Shown here: positions 35,046-42,566 of the stretch, piece by piece
Position numbering within the stretch: position 1 is the first letter of the stretch
How the letters are laid out: each line of letters starts with the position of its first letter
Origin: Desulfococcaceae bacterium HSG9
GTDB lineage: Bacteria; Desulfobacterota; Desulfobacteria; Desulfobacterales; JAUCGF01
DNA: 50,619 nucleotides
Assembly (NCBI GenBank): GCA_030378005.1
Contig: JAUCGF010000005.1
Coordinates: 1-50,619 of the forward strand
Direction of reading: 5' to 3'
The notes under the pieces: model-generated
Seen by the model: only the letters and a program-made list of their open reading frames with translations
Database searches by the model: none
Told to the model about the DNA's origin: nothing
Made by a program: the position numbers and the translations under genes

Positions 35046-37052
35046 GGGCGTCGCGCCTTTTATAAACAGCGCATCAACAGCACCGGCCGCAGCATCCTCG
35101 ATCTGTTTCCCGGTCGTGCGATCCATGCGCATCCTGACAACATCATCGGGCAAATCAAAATGTTGGTAGGGATTACCGTCCAGCGCCGCCTGCATAAATT
35201 GTATCCAGATCGGCAGAGCCGCTTTGGCACCGGTTGCCCGGTTTCCCAGGGTGGTGAAATCATCCATACCCACCCATACACCGGTAGCTATGGAAGGCGA
35301 AAATCCGACAAACAGGGCGTCTTTATACCGGTTGGTCGTTCCGGTTTTACCGCCGAGAGGACGCCCGATCACACGGGCTTTACGGCCGGTGCCTTCATTG
35401 ATAACAGCGGCCAGCATATCCGTAATCACAGCGGCTCCGGCTCTTGACATAATCGCTTTTCTTTCCGGTTTGACTCGCCAAATCTGCCGGTTATTGCGAT
35501 CATATACATCGGTAACACCAAAAGGCCGGGTCCATTGCCCCTGATTGGCAAACACTGCATAAGCGGCCGTCAAATCGATCAGTCTGACTTCGGAAGCACC
35601 CAGCGCCAAAGAAAGATAGGGTCGCAATTGCGAACGAATTCCCATACTGTGAGCAAACTGCACTACGGATGAAATTCCTAACATTTCAATCAAGCGCACG
35701 GCCGGAATGTTTTGCGATATGCTCAACGCTTTACGAAATGTGATTGAACCTTTATAGGTGCCTGAAAAATTTTGCGGCTGCCATAATTTACGCTTTCCCG
35801 CAATTTTATAAGCAGCCGGCGCATCTTGTAACAATGTGTTTTGGGAAAAGCCGCGTTCAATGGCAAGGGCATAAACAAGCGGTTTAAAGGCCGAACCGGG
35901 CTGCCTTTCCGCCATGGTCGCCCGATTGAAAGCGCTTTGTTTGAAATCCCGCCCGCCGATCATGGCTCGAATCCCGCCGGTTTTTACATCTAAAGCGATA
36001 AGTGCCGCCTGCGGGGATTTGGAAATTGGGAACGTGGAATTGGGAATTCCGAATTCCGAATTCCGAATTCCCATTTCCATATTCCGGCTTTCAAACGCCT
36101 CAAGTCCTTCGGATACCGCCAATGCCGCGGCTTTCTGTTCCTGATACACCAGGGTTGTGGATACAGTCAAACCGCCCTTATAAAGCAGTTCAGTGCCAAT
36201 TTCCTTTTCAAGCGACTGTTTAATGTGCGCTATAAAATAAGGTGCCAGAGACGATTGGCGCGTGCCGGTACTTAATTCCAGCGGACGGTTCACGGTTTCA
36301 TCATACAAGGATGGGGCGATAATGCCGTTTTTAAGCATGCGCCTTAAAACTACATTGCGTCGTTTGACCGCCAGAGTTTTGTTGGCGAGCGGCGAATAAC
36401 GCGACGGTGCCTGAGGCAATCCCGCCAGCAGAGCGCATTCGGAAAGATTTAAAGCGTTGACCGATTTGCCAAAATAGCGTTGCGCGGCAGCGTCAACTCC
36501 GTAAGTGCCGCTTCCTAAATAGATCTGGTTTAAATAAAGCGTTAAAATTGCGTCTTTGGTGTAGCGGCGTTCCAACTGGAACGCTAAAAACGCTTCTTTC
36601 AGTTTGCGTAAAAGAGTTCTGCGTGGCGTTAAAAAAAGGGTTTTAGCCAACTGTTGGGTGATAGTGCTACCGCCTTGGATAAACTTGCCAGCACGAATAT
36701 CGCTGATAATCGCCCGCCCGATTCCTTTGATATCAAGACCGCTGTGGGAGTAGAAGCGTTGATCTTCAGTGGCAAGTAAGGCGGCTTTCAAATAGGGCGG
36801 AATCGCTTTAAGTTTGACCGGGTCTCGCCTTTCGGCAAATAATTCGGATAGAATAACGCCGTCTGATGAGTAAATTCGTGTTGTGGTAGACGGTTGAAAA
36901 GATTCAAGTTGCCTGATTTGCGGTAAATCCTGGGTGAGAGCGATGATCACGCCCACAATAACGCCGCAAACGGCACCGGCCAAGAGTAAAAACACAATCA
37001 GGAAAAGGGAACGATGGCGGCGGCGTTTGTTATCGTTATAAATAAATCTCAA
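35037..37052 (-). CDS. mrcA: Bifunctional penicillin-binding protein 1A
   Basis: Class A PBP that polymerises and crosslinks peptidoglycan. One N-terminal membrane helix (LFLIVFLLLAGAVCGVIVGV). The glycosyltransferase domain (GT51) shows ATEDQRFYSHSGLD, GGSTITQQLAK and LYLNQIYLG. The transpeptidase domain has SAFK, SQN and KTGTTN. At 671 residues it is shorter than many PBP1A proteins. The start appears to be TTG; no ATG lies near. Residues 323-344 (EMGIRNSEFGIPNSTFPIS) come from a GGAATTC repeat inserted between the two domains. The stop codon lies in another palindrome. Confidence 0.94.
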   Translation of the reverse strand: MRFIYNDNKRRRHRSLFLIVFLLLAGAVCGVIVGVIIALTQDLPQIRQLESFQPSTTTRIYSSDGVILSELFAERRDPVKLKAIPPYLKAALLATEDQRFYSHSGLDIKGIGRAIISDIRAGKFIQGGSTITQQLAKTLFLTPRRTLLRKLKEAFLAFQLERRYTKDAILTLYLNQIYLGSGTYGVDAAAQRYFGKSVNALNLSECALLAGLPQAPSRYSPLANKTLAVKRRNVVLRRMLKNGIIAPSLYDETVNRPLELSTGTRQSSLAPYFIAHIKQSLEKEIGTELLYKGGLTVSTTLVYQEQKAAALAVSEGLEAFESRNMEMGIRNSEFGIPNSTFPISKSPQAALIALDVKTGGIRAMIGGRDFKQSAFNRATMAERQPGSAFKPLVYALAIERGFSQNTLLQDAPAAYKIAGKRKLWQPQNFSGTYKGSITFRKALSISQNIPAVRLIEMLGISSVVQFAHSMGIRSQLRPYLSLALGASEVRLIDLTAAYAVFANQGQWTRPFGVTDVYDRNNRQIWRVKPERKAIMSRAGAAVITDMLAAVINEGTGRKARVIGRPLGGKTGTTNRYKDALFVGFSPSIATGVWVGMDDFTTLGNRATGAKAALPIWIQFMQAALDGNPYQHFDLPDDVVRMRMDRTTGKQIEDAAAGAVDALFIKGATPAS
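36021..36086. repeat. GGAATTC-type repeat array in frame within PBP1A
   Basis: The longest element of this family: units GGAAATTGGGAACGTGGAAT, then repeated GAATTCC steps and ATTCCCATTTCCATATTCC. It occupies the linker between glycosyltransferase and transpeptidase domains and keeps the frame open. Confidence 0.88.
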
Positions 37053-37075
37053 ACTTCAAATTGGTATTCTTCATT

Positions 37076-37190
37076 TGTCTGAATCAGGATTTTTGGAATC
37101 TAATGATTTCAGGATTATTTTTTTGTAATTTTTAACAGCTACCCATCTCGTTCCTATAATCCATTAATCTTACAAATCCTAATTCAGACA
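37076..37190. repeat. MITE-like inverted repeat TGTCTGAATCAGGAT upstream of PBP1A
   Basis: Ends TGTCTGAATCAGGATTTT (left) and AAATCCTAATTCAGACA (right) are inverted copies with one mismatch, about 115 bp apart. Internal TAATGATTTCAGGATTA and CCTATAATCCATTAATC extend the imperfect pairing. It fills most of the 163-bp gap between sucC and the PBP1A start, so it separates PBP1A from any upstream promoter. Confidence 0.72.
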
Positions 37191-37215
37191 GCGTTTGTTA
37201 TTTATTTATTTCAAT

Positions 37216-38385
37216 TCAGCCACTGACAATTTCAGCAACTTTCCCAGCGGCATCTTTCAAATCCGTTGCCGTAATCAAATTCAGCCCCGAATCAGCCAGA
37301 ATTTGGCGTCCTTGTTCAACATTGGTGCCTTCCATGCGCACCACTACCGGAACACTGAGTCCGGTTTTCTTGGCAGCTTCCACAACGCCTTGGGCCAGGA
37401 CATCACAGCGCAATATGCCGCCGAAAATGTTAATCAAAATGCCTTTTACATTTTTATCGCTGAGAATGATTTTAAAACCGTTCTCCACCATTTCGGCTGA
37501 CGCTCCGCCCCCGACATCCAGAAAATTGGCCGGTTCGGCACCCGCCATTTTGATAATGTCCATCGTGGCCATGGCCAGACCGGCACCATTGACCATATTG
37601 CCCACATTGCCTGCGCCGCCAAGATTGATATAATTCAGGTTATATTGGGAGGCTTGATATTCCAGAGGGTCCTCTTCATCAACATCACGCATTTCAAGAA
37701 TATCTTTATGTCGGAAAAGGGCGTTGCTGTCTATATCAATTTTGGCATCCAACGCCACAACCGTATCTTCAGCAGTGATAATCAGCGGATTGATCTCCAG
37801 CAAGGAACAATCATACTGAACAAACAATTGATACAGCGCGGGCAGCATTTTCATAAACGGTTTCATCACTGCCGGTGCGAGGTTAAGGCCAAAAGCGACT
37901 TCGCGGCAATGATAGCCCTGAATGCCGGTCAGCGGGTCGATATATACTTTGATGATCTTTTCAGGCGTTTCGGCGGCCACTTTCTCAATATCCATGCCGC
38001 CGGCTTCACTTGCCATGATAACAATTTTGGCGGTGGCGCGATCCGGAAGCAAACTTAAATACAGCTCTTTGGCAATATTAAGGCCTTGTTCCACCAAAAC
38101 TTTACGCACGATCATGCCTTGCGGGCCGGTTTGGTGCGTCACCAGATTCATCCCCAGAATTTCGCCGGCTTTAGCGGCTACATCCGCTTCGGACTGAGCC
38201 AGTTGAACGCCGCCTCCTTTGCCGCGTCCGCCAGCGTGAATTTGGGCTTTGACCACGACCGGATAGCCGCCTAAGGCAGCACCGACTTTTTGGGCTTCTT
38301 CGACATTGAAAGCGGCCTGTCCTTCAGGTGTGGGAATATTGAACTTTCTAAATAATGTTTTAGCTTGATATTCGTGGATTTTCAT
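37216..38385 (-). CDS. sucC: Succinyl-CoA ligase (ADP-forming) beta subunit
   Basis: ATP-grasp subunit of succinyl-CoA synthetase, 389 residues, full length. MKIHEYQAKTLFRKFNIPTP opens it. GGRGKGGGVQLA, CSLLEINPL and GGASAEMVENGF are typical. GGAGAG precedes the ATG. sucD, the CoA-binding alpha subunit, is not on either side, which is unusual. The transcarboxylase genes lie directly upstream on the same strand, consistent with succinyl-CoA/methylmalonyl-CoA metabolism. Confidence 0.94.
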   Translation of the reverse strand: MKIHEYQAKTLFRKFNIPTPEGQAAFNVEEAQKVGAALGGYPVVVKAQIHAGGRGKGGGVQLAQSEADVAAKAGEILGMNLVTHQTGPQGMIVRKVLVEQGLNIAKELYLSLLPDRATAKIVIMASEAGGMDIEKVAAETPEKIIKVYIDPLTGIQGYHCREVAFGLNLAPAVMKPFMKMLPALYQLFVQYDCSLLEINPLIITAEDTVVALDAKIDIDSNALFRHKDILEMRDVDEEDPLEYQASQYNLNYINLGGAGNVGNMVNGAGLAMATMDIIKMAGAEPANFLDVGGGASAEMVENGFKIILSDKNVKGILINIFGGILRCDVLAQGVVEAAKKTGLSVPVVVRMEGTNVEQGRQILADSGLNLITATDLKDAAGKVAEIVSG

Positions 38386-38406
38386 GGGTGATTGCTCTCC
38401 ATTTCA

Positions 38407-38437
38407 AAGGTGGGTTACTTTGCGCTTCACCCACCTT
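38407..38437 (-). terminator. Hairpin between the transcarboxylase gene and sucC
   Basis: AAGGTGGGT (38407-38415) and ACCCACCTT (38429-38437) pair around 13 bases. The sequence style (GGTGGGT...ACCCACC with a GCGCAAAG loop) matches a widespread palindrome type and the TAGGGTGGG family here. It may act as a partial terminator; T-richness downstream on the minus strand is not convincing. Confidence 0.45.
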
Positions 38438-38486
38438 GTTATGAAAAAATTTTCATTTTATCAACATGGCTATAACACGTTCTCAG

Positions 38487-40475
38487 TTACCCGATAACGC
38501 AAAGAACATCGCCTTTGCCCACAGAATCGCCACTTTGATATTTAATACCTTTGACAACACCATCAGCGGGTGAAGCCAAGGCATTTTCCATTTTCATGGC
38601 TTCCAGGATAAGCACGGTTTCACCTTCACTCACACTGTCGCCCTCTTTTTTCTCGTAAGAAACAATCATACCGGGCATCGGTGCCAGTAAGGGAGTTCCT
38701 TGGGCAACTTCAGGAGTAGGTGCGGGTTCCGCCGGAGCTGCTGCGGGAGCCGCCGCCGGTTTAGGAGCCGCCGGTGCGGGCGCAGCTTGAGGAGCGGCAG
38801 CAGCTACAGGCGCTGCGTAAGTGACAACCGGAGCGCCACCCGGTTCATCAACTTCCACTTCAAAATACTCGTCATCCACAAACACATTAAATGTGCGCGC
38901 ACCTTCGCCTTTTTCAGGTGTGTCTTTAGAAGGCTTTTCAACCAATTCACCGGCTTTAGCTTTGGCAATCAATTCCAGATCGGCTTTGGCTTGTTCCAAT
39001 GTTTTGGGTTTGACTTCGGCAGGCGGCTCTTCTTTGCCGTATTTCCATTTCAGGAAACGTTTACCGGTAACAGGATAGATTGCATAAAGAATCTCATCAT
39101 CAAGGTCAACAGCCAGACCTTTAACTTCTTCCTGCGCTTTAGCGAGTTCAGGTTCCAATACCTCCGCCGGACGGCATGTAATCGGCTCTTCGCCTCGAGC
39201 GTAACCTTTAAGAGCTTTTTTCTGAACTTCGGGATTGATCGGAACTGCGGTTTTACCATACAGGCCGTAGCAAAGGTCTTTCACTTGGCCGGTGATCATT
39301 TTATAACGCTCTTTGTCATCATCAAACAGCACGTTATTCACGGTCTGGATACCCACAATCTGGCTGGTGGGCGTTACCAGCGGAATTTGTCCCAGGTCTT
39401 TGCGCACTTTGGGAAGCTCTGCGTAAACCTCGTCAATTTTATCTAACGCATCCATTTCGCGCAACTGGTTTACCAGGTTGGAGAGCATACCGCCCGGTGT
39501 TTGATGCAGAAGCACATTGATATCAATGATCGACATCTTGGTATCATTCAACAGATGGCGATATTTAGGCATAACTTCTTTTTCAAAAATTTCATTGATT
39601 TTAGCCAAATGATGGATGTCAAAACCGGTATCCCGATCGGTGCCTATCAGGGTCATTACCAGCGGTTCTATGGCTGGATGGGCCGTGCGATACGCATACG
39701 GAGACATACATGTGTCAATAATATCAACGCCGGCTTCAATCGCCTTGAGGTGGGTCATAGCCGACATGCCGGATGTAAAATGGCTGTGCAGATGAATGGG
39801 TATTTCGACTTTTTCTTTGATGGCTTTGATAATTGAGTATGCATCATAAGGTGCCAGCAGTCCGGCCATATCTTTGATACAAATTGTATCAGCGCCCATG
39901 GCATCCAAATCTTTGGCTTTATTTATATAGTAATCGATATTGTAAACATCGCCGCCCATACGCGGTTCGGTCATGGTGTAACAGATACACCCCTGAAAAT
40001 GCATGCCGGCCTCTTTGATTGCCGGTACGACAGTTTCAAAATTGCGGTAGTCATTTAAAGCATCAAAGGTGCGGAAAACATCCATGCCATTGGCAGCCGC
40101 ACGTTCGACAAACGCTTTGGCCAGATCATCGGCATAATTGCGGTAACCCACCAGATTCTGGGCGCGCAGCAGCATAGAAAACGGTGTCTTTTTAAAGTAC
40201 CGTTTCAAGGTGCGAATACGCTCCCACGGGTCTTCATTCAAAAAACGGTGCATGGTATCAAAAGTGGCTCCGCCCCATGTTTCCACCGCCCAGAAGCCGA
40301 CTTCATCCATCAGCTCGGCAACGGGAATCATATCTTCGGTGCGCCCGCGCGTGGCAAACAAAGACTGATGTCCGTCGCGTAATGATATATCTTCGATTTT
40401 AACCGGATTGGCCGCTTTCGGACGATCCTTGTCATAATTCATGTCCGTCATATTAACGGCATTGTGATCACTCAT
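38487..40475 (-). CDS. Biotin-dependent carboxyltransferase: PycB/OadA-type (transcarboxylase 5S plus biotin domain)
   Basis: 662 residues. The N-terminal TIM-barrel carboxyltransferase begins KIEDISLRDGHQSLFATRGR and carries the metal-binding HLHSH motif. A long Ala/Pro-rich linker leads to a biotinyl domain with EAMKMEN (K628). In this family the barrel handles pyruvate/oxaloacetate. AAGGAG sits eight bases before the ATG at 40475, so the ATG two codons upstream is rejected. With the neighbouring acyl-CoA carboxyltransferase and no membrane decarboxylase beta subunit, a methylmalonyl-CoA:pyruvate transcarboxylase is the preferred reading. Pyruvate carboxylase subunit B is the alternative. 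Confidence 0.88.
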   Translation of the reverse strand: MSDHNAVNMTDMNYDKDRPKAANPVKIEDISLRDGHQSLFATRGRTEDMIPVAELMDEVGFWAVETWGGATFDTMHRFLNEDPWERIRTLKRYFKKTPFSMLLRAQNLVGYRNYADDLAKAFVERAAANGMDVFRTFDALNDYRNFETVVPAIKEAGMHFQGCICYTMTEPRMGGDVYNIDYYINKAKDLDAMGADTICIKDMAGLLAPYDAYSIIKAIKEKVEIPIHLHSHFTSGMSAMTHLKAIEAGVDIIDTCMSPYAYRTAHPAIEPLVMTLIGTDRDTGFDIHHLAKINEIFEKEVMPKYRHLLNDTKMSIIDINVLLHQTPGGMLSNLVNQLREMDALDKIDEVYAELPKVRKDLGQIPLVTPTSQIVGIQTVNNVLFDDDKERYKMITGQVKDLCYGLYGKTAVPINPEVQKKALKGYARGEEPITCRPAEVLEPELAKAQEEVKGLAVDLDDEILYAIYPVTGKRFLKWKYGKEEPPAEVKPKTLEQAKADLELIAKAKAGELVEKPSKDTPEKGEGARTFNVFVDDEYFEVEVDEPGGAPVVTYAAPVAAAAPQAAPAPAAPKPAAAPAAAPAEPAPTPEVAQGTPLLAPMPGMIVSYEKKEGDSVSEGETVLILEAMKMENALASPADGVVKGIKYQSGDSVGKGDVLCVIG

Positions 40476-40578
40476 AGTCATATCTCCTTAAAATATAATT
40501 GTGTAAAGCTGCGCCCGCTTCAATGTACATTTTATTTCAGCCGATGCGCCCTTTAATTCGTGTCCATTTGTGGTTCTT

Positions 40579-40791
40579 TTATCTCCGCAAGCCGTGAAAA
40601 GCTTTCATTTGCATCAAATTGCCCATCTGCATCTGACTCTGCCGGCCGCTGACGCCCCACAAATTAACCGCTCTGACCGGAGCCGGTTTTTCTTCAACAG
40701 GCATTGCAGCCATGGCGGCGGCCTCTTCCTGAGTTTTAATATAATAAGTGACGGCTGCCATGGCAGCGGCCATCTTTTTACTGTTTTGCAT
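40579..40791 (-). CDS. Small carboxyltransferase-associated subunit
   Basis: 70 residues: Ala/Met-rich helix (KKMAAAMAAVTYYIKTQEEA), a Pro-containing joint, and a conserved-looking end (NLWGVSGRQSQMQMGNLMQM). The end resembles the C-terminal motif of the small delta/epsilon subunits of sodium-pumping methylmalonyl-CoA decarboxylase. The membrane helix of the delta/gamma subunits is lacking. AGGGAGG precedes the ATG at good spacing. Its position between the two carboxyltransferase genes supports a structural role holding the complex together. Confidence 0.75.
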   Translation of the reverse strand: MQNSKKMAAAMAAVTYYIKTQEEAAAMAAMPVEEKPAPVRAVNLWGVSGRQSQMQMGNLMQMKAFHGLRR

Positions 40792-40829
40792 TTAAACCTC
40801 CCTTATCGAAAGTGCGAACCTGCTTGAGT

Positions 40830-42383
40830 TTACACAGGAATATTCCCATGTTTCTTAGGCGGACGTGTCTCCCGTTTGGCGCACAAAATTTCCAAAGCAT
40901 CAATCAGACGCGGACGGGTTTCGCTAGGCACAATGACAGCATCAATATAACCGCGGTTGGCCGCGCAGTAGGGATTTGAAAACAGTTCTTCATATTCGGC
41001 AATCTTTTCTTTGCGCTTTGCAACAGGGTCATCGGAGCCTTTGATTTCACGCGCGTGAATGATATTGGCAGCGCCTTCGGCACCCATCACAGCAATTTCA
41101 GCCGTGGGCCAGGCAAAGGCCATATCAGCGCCGAGATGTTTGGAACACATGGCAAGATAGGAACCGCCATAATCTTTACGCGTGATTAAAAGCAGTTTGG
41201 GAACCGTGGCTTCCGAATAGCACCAGAGCAACTTGGCTCCGTGGCGAATGATTCCGCCCCATTCTTGCTGGCTTCCGGGCAAGTACCCCGGAACATCGGC
41301 AATCGTGAGCATGGGGATATTGAAAGCATCACAAAAACGAATAAAACGAGTGGCTTTGTCCGAGGCATTAATATCAAGACAACCGGCCATAAAATTGGGC
41401 TGGTTGGCAATGATGCCGATACTGCGGCCATTTAAACGGGCAAAACCGACCACAATATTTTTGGCATAATATTCATGGGGTTCAAAAAATTCGCCGTCAT
41501 CCGCAATCGAACGAATGACCGCTTTCATATCATACGATTTATTAGGATTATCCGGAATAATCGTATCCAATTCGGGATCGGTGCGGCAGGGATTGTTCTT
41601 TGAGGGAACAATGGGCGGATCTTCCATGTTATTGGATGGCAAGTAGGACAGCAGGGTTTTAATTTGGTTAATGGCGTCTTCATCACTTTCACAAGCGAAA
41701 TGAGCCACGCCGCTTTTTTTGTTATGCGTCATGGCGCCGCCCAGGTCTTCAAAGCTGATCTCTTCACCTGTAACGGCCTTGATGACATTGGGGCCGGTAA
41801 TAAACATGTAACTGCTTTTTTTAACCATAAAGACCCAGTCAGTCATAGCCGGGGAATACACAGCGCCGCCGGCGGTGGGTCCCATAATAGCTGAAATTTG
41901 CGGAATAACACCGGAACTGGCGGAATTGCGGAAAAATATTTCACCATAACCGGAAAGAGCATCGACCCCCTCTTGAATGCGGGCGCCGCCGGAATCGTTC
42001 AATCCGACAAATGGCACCCCGGCTTTTAAAGCCAAGTCCATCACTTTGCATATTTTTTTAGCGTGCATTTCACCAAGACTCCCGGCACGGGAAGTGAAAT
42101 CCTGGGCAAAAGCGAACACGGGGCGTCCATTGACCTGACCATGCCCTGTGATAACACCGTCAGAAGGAATCTCTTTGTTTTCCATGCCAAAATTGACGCA
42201 CCGATGTTTAACAAACATATCGATTTCACGAAATGTTCCGGTGTCAAACAAAATATTCAATCGTTCACGGGCGGTAAGCTTGTTTTTTTCCTTTTGTTTG
42301 GCCACCGCCTTTTCACCGCCCATCTGCAGAATTTGTTTTTCCCTCTGCTTCAGGTCTTTAATTTTTTCTTCAACAACACCCAT
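40830..42383 (-). CDS. mmdA: Acyl-CoA carboxyltransferase (methylmalonyl-CoA/propionyl-CoA type)
   Basis: 517 residues with the two crotonase-like halves of the beta-carboxyltransferase family. KLTARERLNILFDTGTF, SGGARIQEGVDALSGYGEIF, FMVKKSSYMFITGPNVI and VPGYLPGSQQEWGGIIRHGA are typical of methylmalonyl-CoA decarboxylase alpha, transcarboxylase 12S and propionyl-CoA carboxylase beta. AGGAAAGGA lies upstream of the ATG. It heads the transcarboxylase gene set and is probably driven by the promoter at 42495-42522. Confidence 0.92.
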   Translation of the reverse strand: MGVVEEKIKDLKQREKQILQMGGEKAVAKQKEKNKLTARERLNILFDTGTFREIDMFVKHRCVNFGMENKEIPSDGVITGHGQVNGRPVFAFAQDFTSRAGSLGEMHAKKICKVMDLALKAGVPFVGLNDSGGARIQEGVDALSGYGEIFFRNSASSGVIPQISAIMGPTAGGAVYSPAMTDWVFMVKKSSYMFITGPNVIKAVTGEEISFEDLGGAMTHNKKSGVAHFACESDEDAINQIKTLLSYLPSNNMEDPPIVPSKNNPCRTDPELDTIIPDNPNKSYDMKAVIRSIADDGEFFEPHEYYAKNIVVGFARLNGRSIGIIANQPNFMAGCLDINASDKATRFIRFCDAFNIPMLTIADVPGYLPGSQQEWGGIIRHGAKLLWCYSEATVPKLLLITRKDYGGSYLAMCSKHLGADMAFAWPTAEIAVMGAEGAANIIHAREIKGSDDPVAKRKEKIAEYEELFSNPYCAANRGYIDAVIVPSETRPRLIDALEILCAKRETRPPKKHGNIPV

Positions 42384-42494
42384 TGTTATATTCCTTTCCT
42401 GTTTAACTGAAAAACCTGCAACGCATCCTGCAAGCTATGATTCGTATGAATGACATCATTAGATTTAGTGTAAAGTCTATCATATAAACCTGAT

Positions 42495-42522
42495 AATTTA
42501 GCATAAGAACTAATATTGTCAA
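42495..42522 (-). promoter_or_regulatory. Candidate sigma70 promoter for the transcarboxylase genes
   Basis: On the minus strand TTGACA (42517-42522), a 16-base spacer, then TAAATT (42495-42500). It lies about 110 bases before the mmdA ATG, between the cyclase stop and mmdA. The -35 box is perfect, the -10 box matches 4 of 6. Confidence 0.5.
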
Positions 42523-42566
42523 GAAAAAAATGGTGATATAAGGCTGTACACCTGTTTATCGGTATC

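Noticed and set aside
38700..38830. GC-rich low-complexity tract as foreign DNA
   Set aside because: It encodes the Ala/Pro-rich linker before the biotin domain, normal for this protein family.
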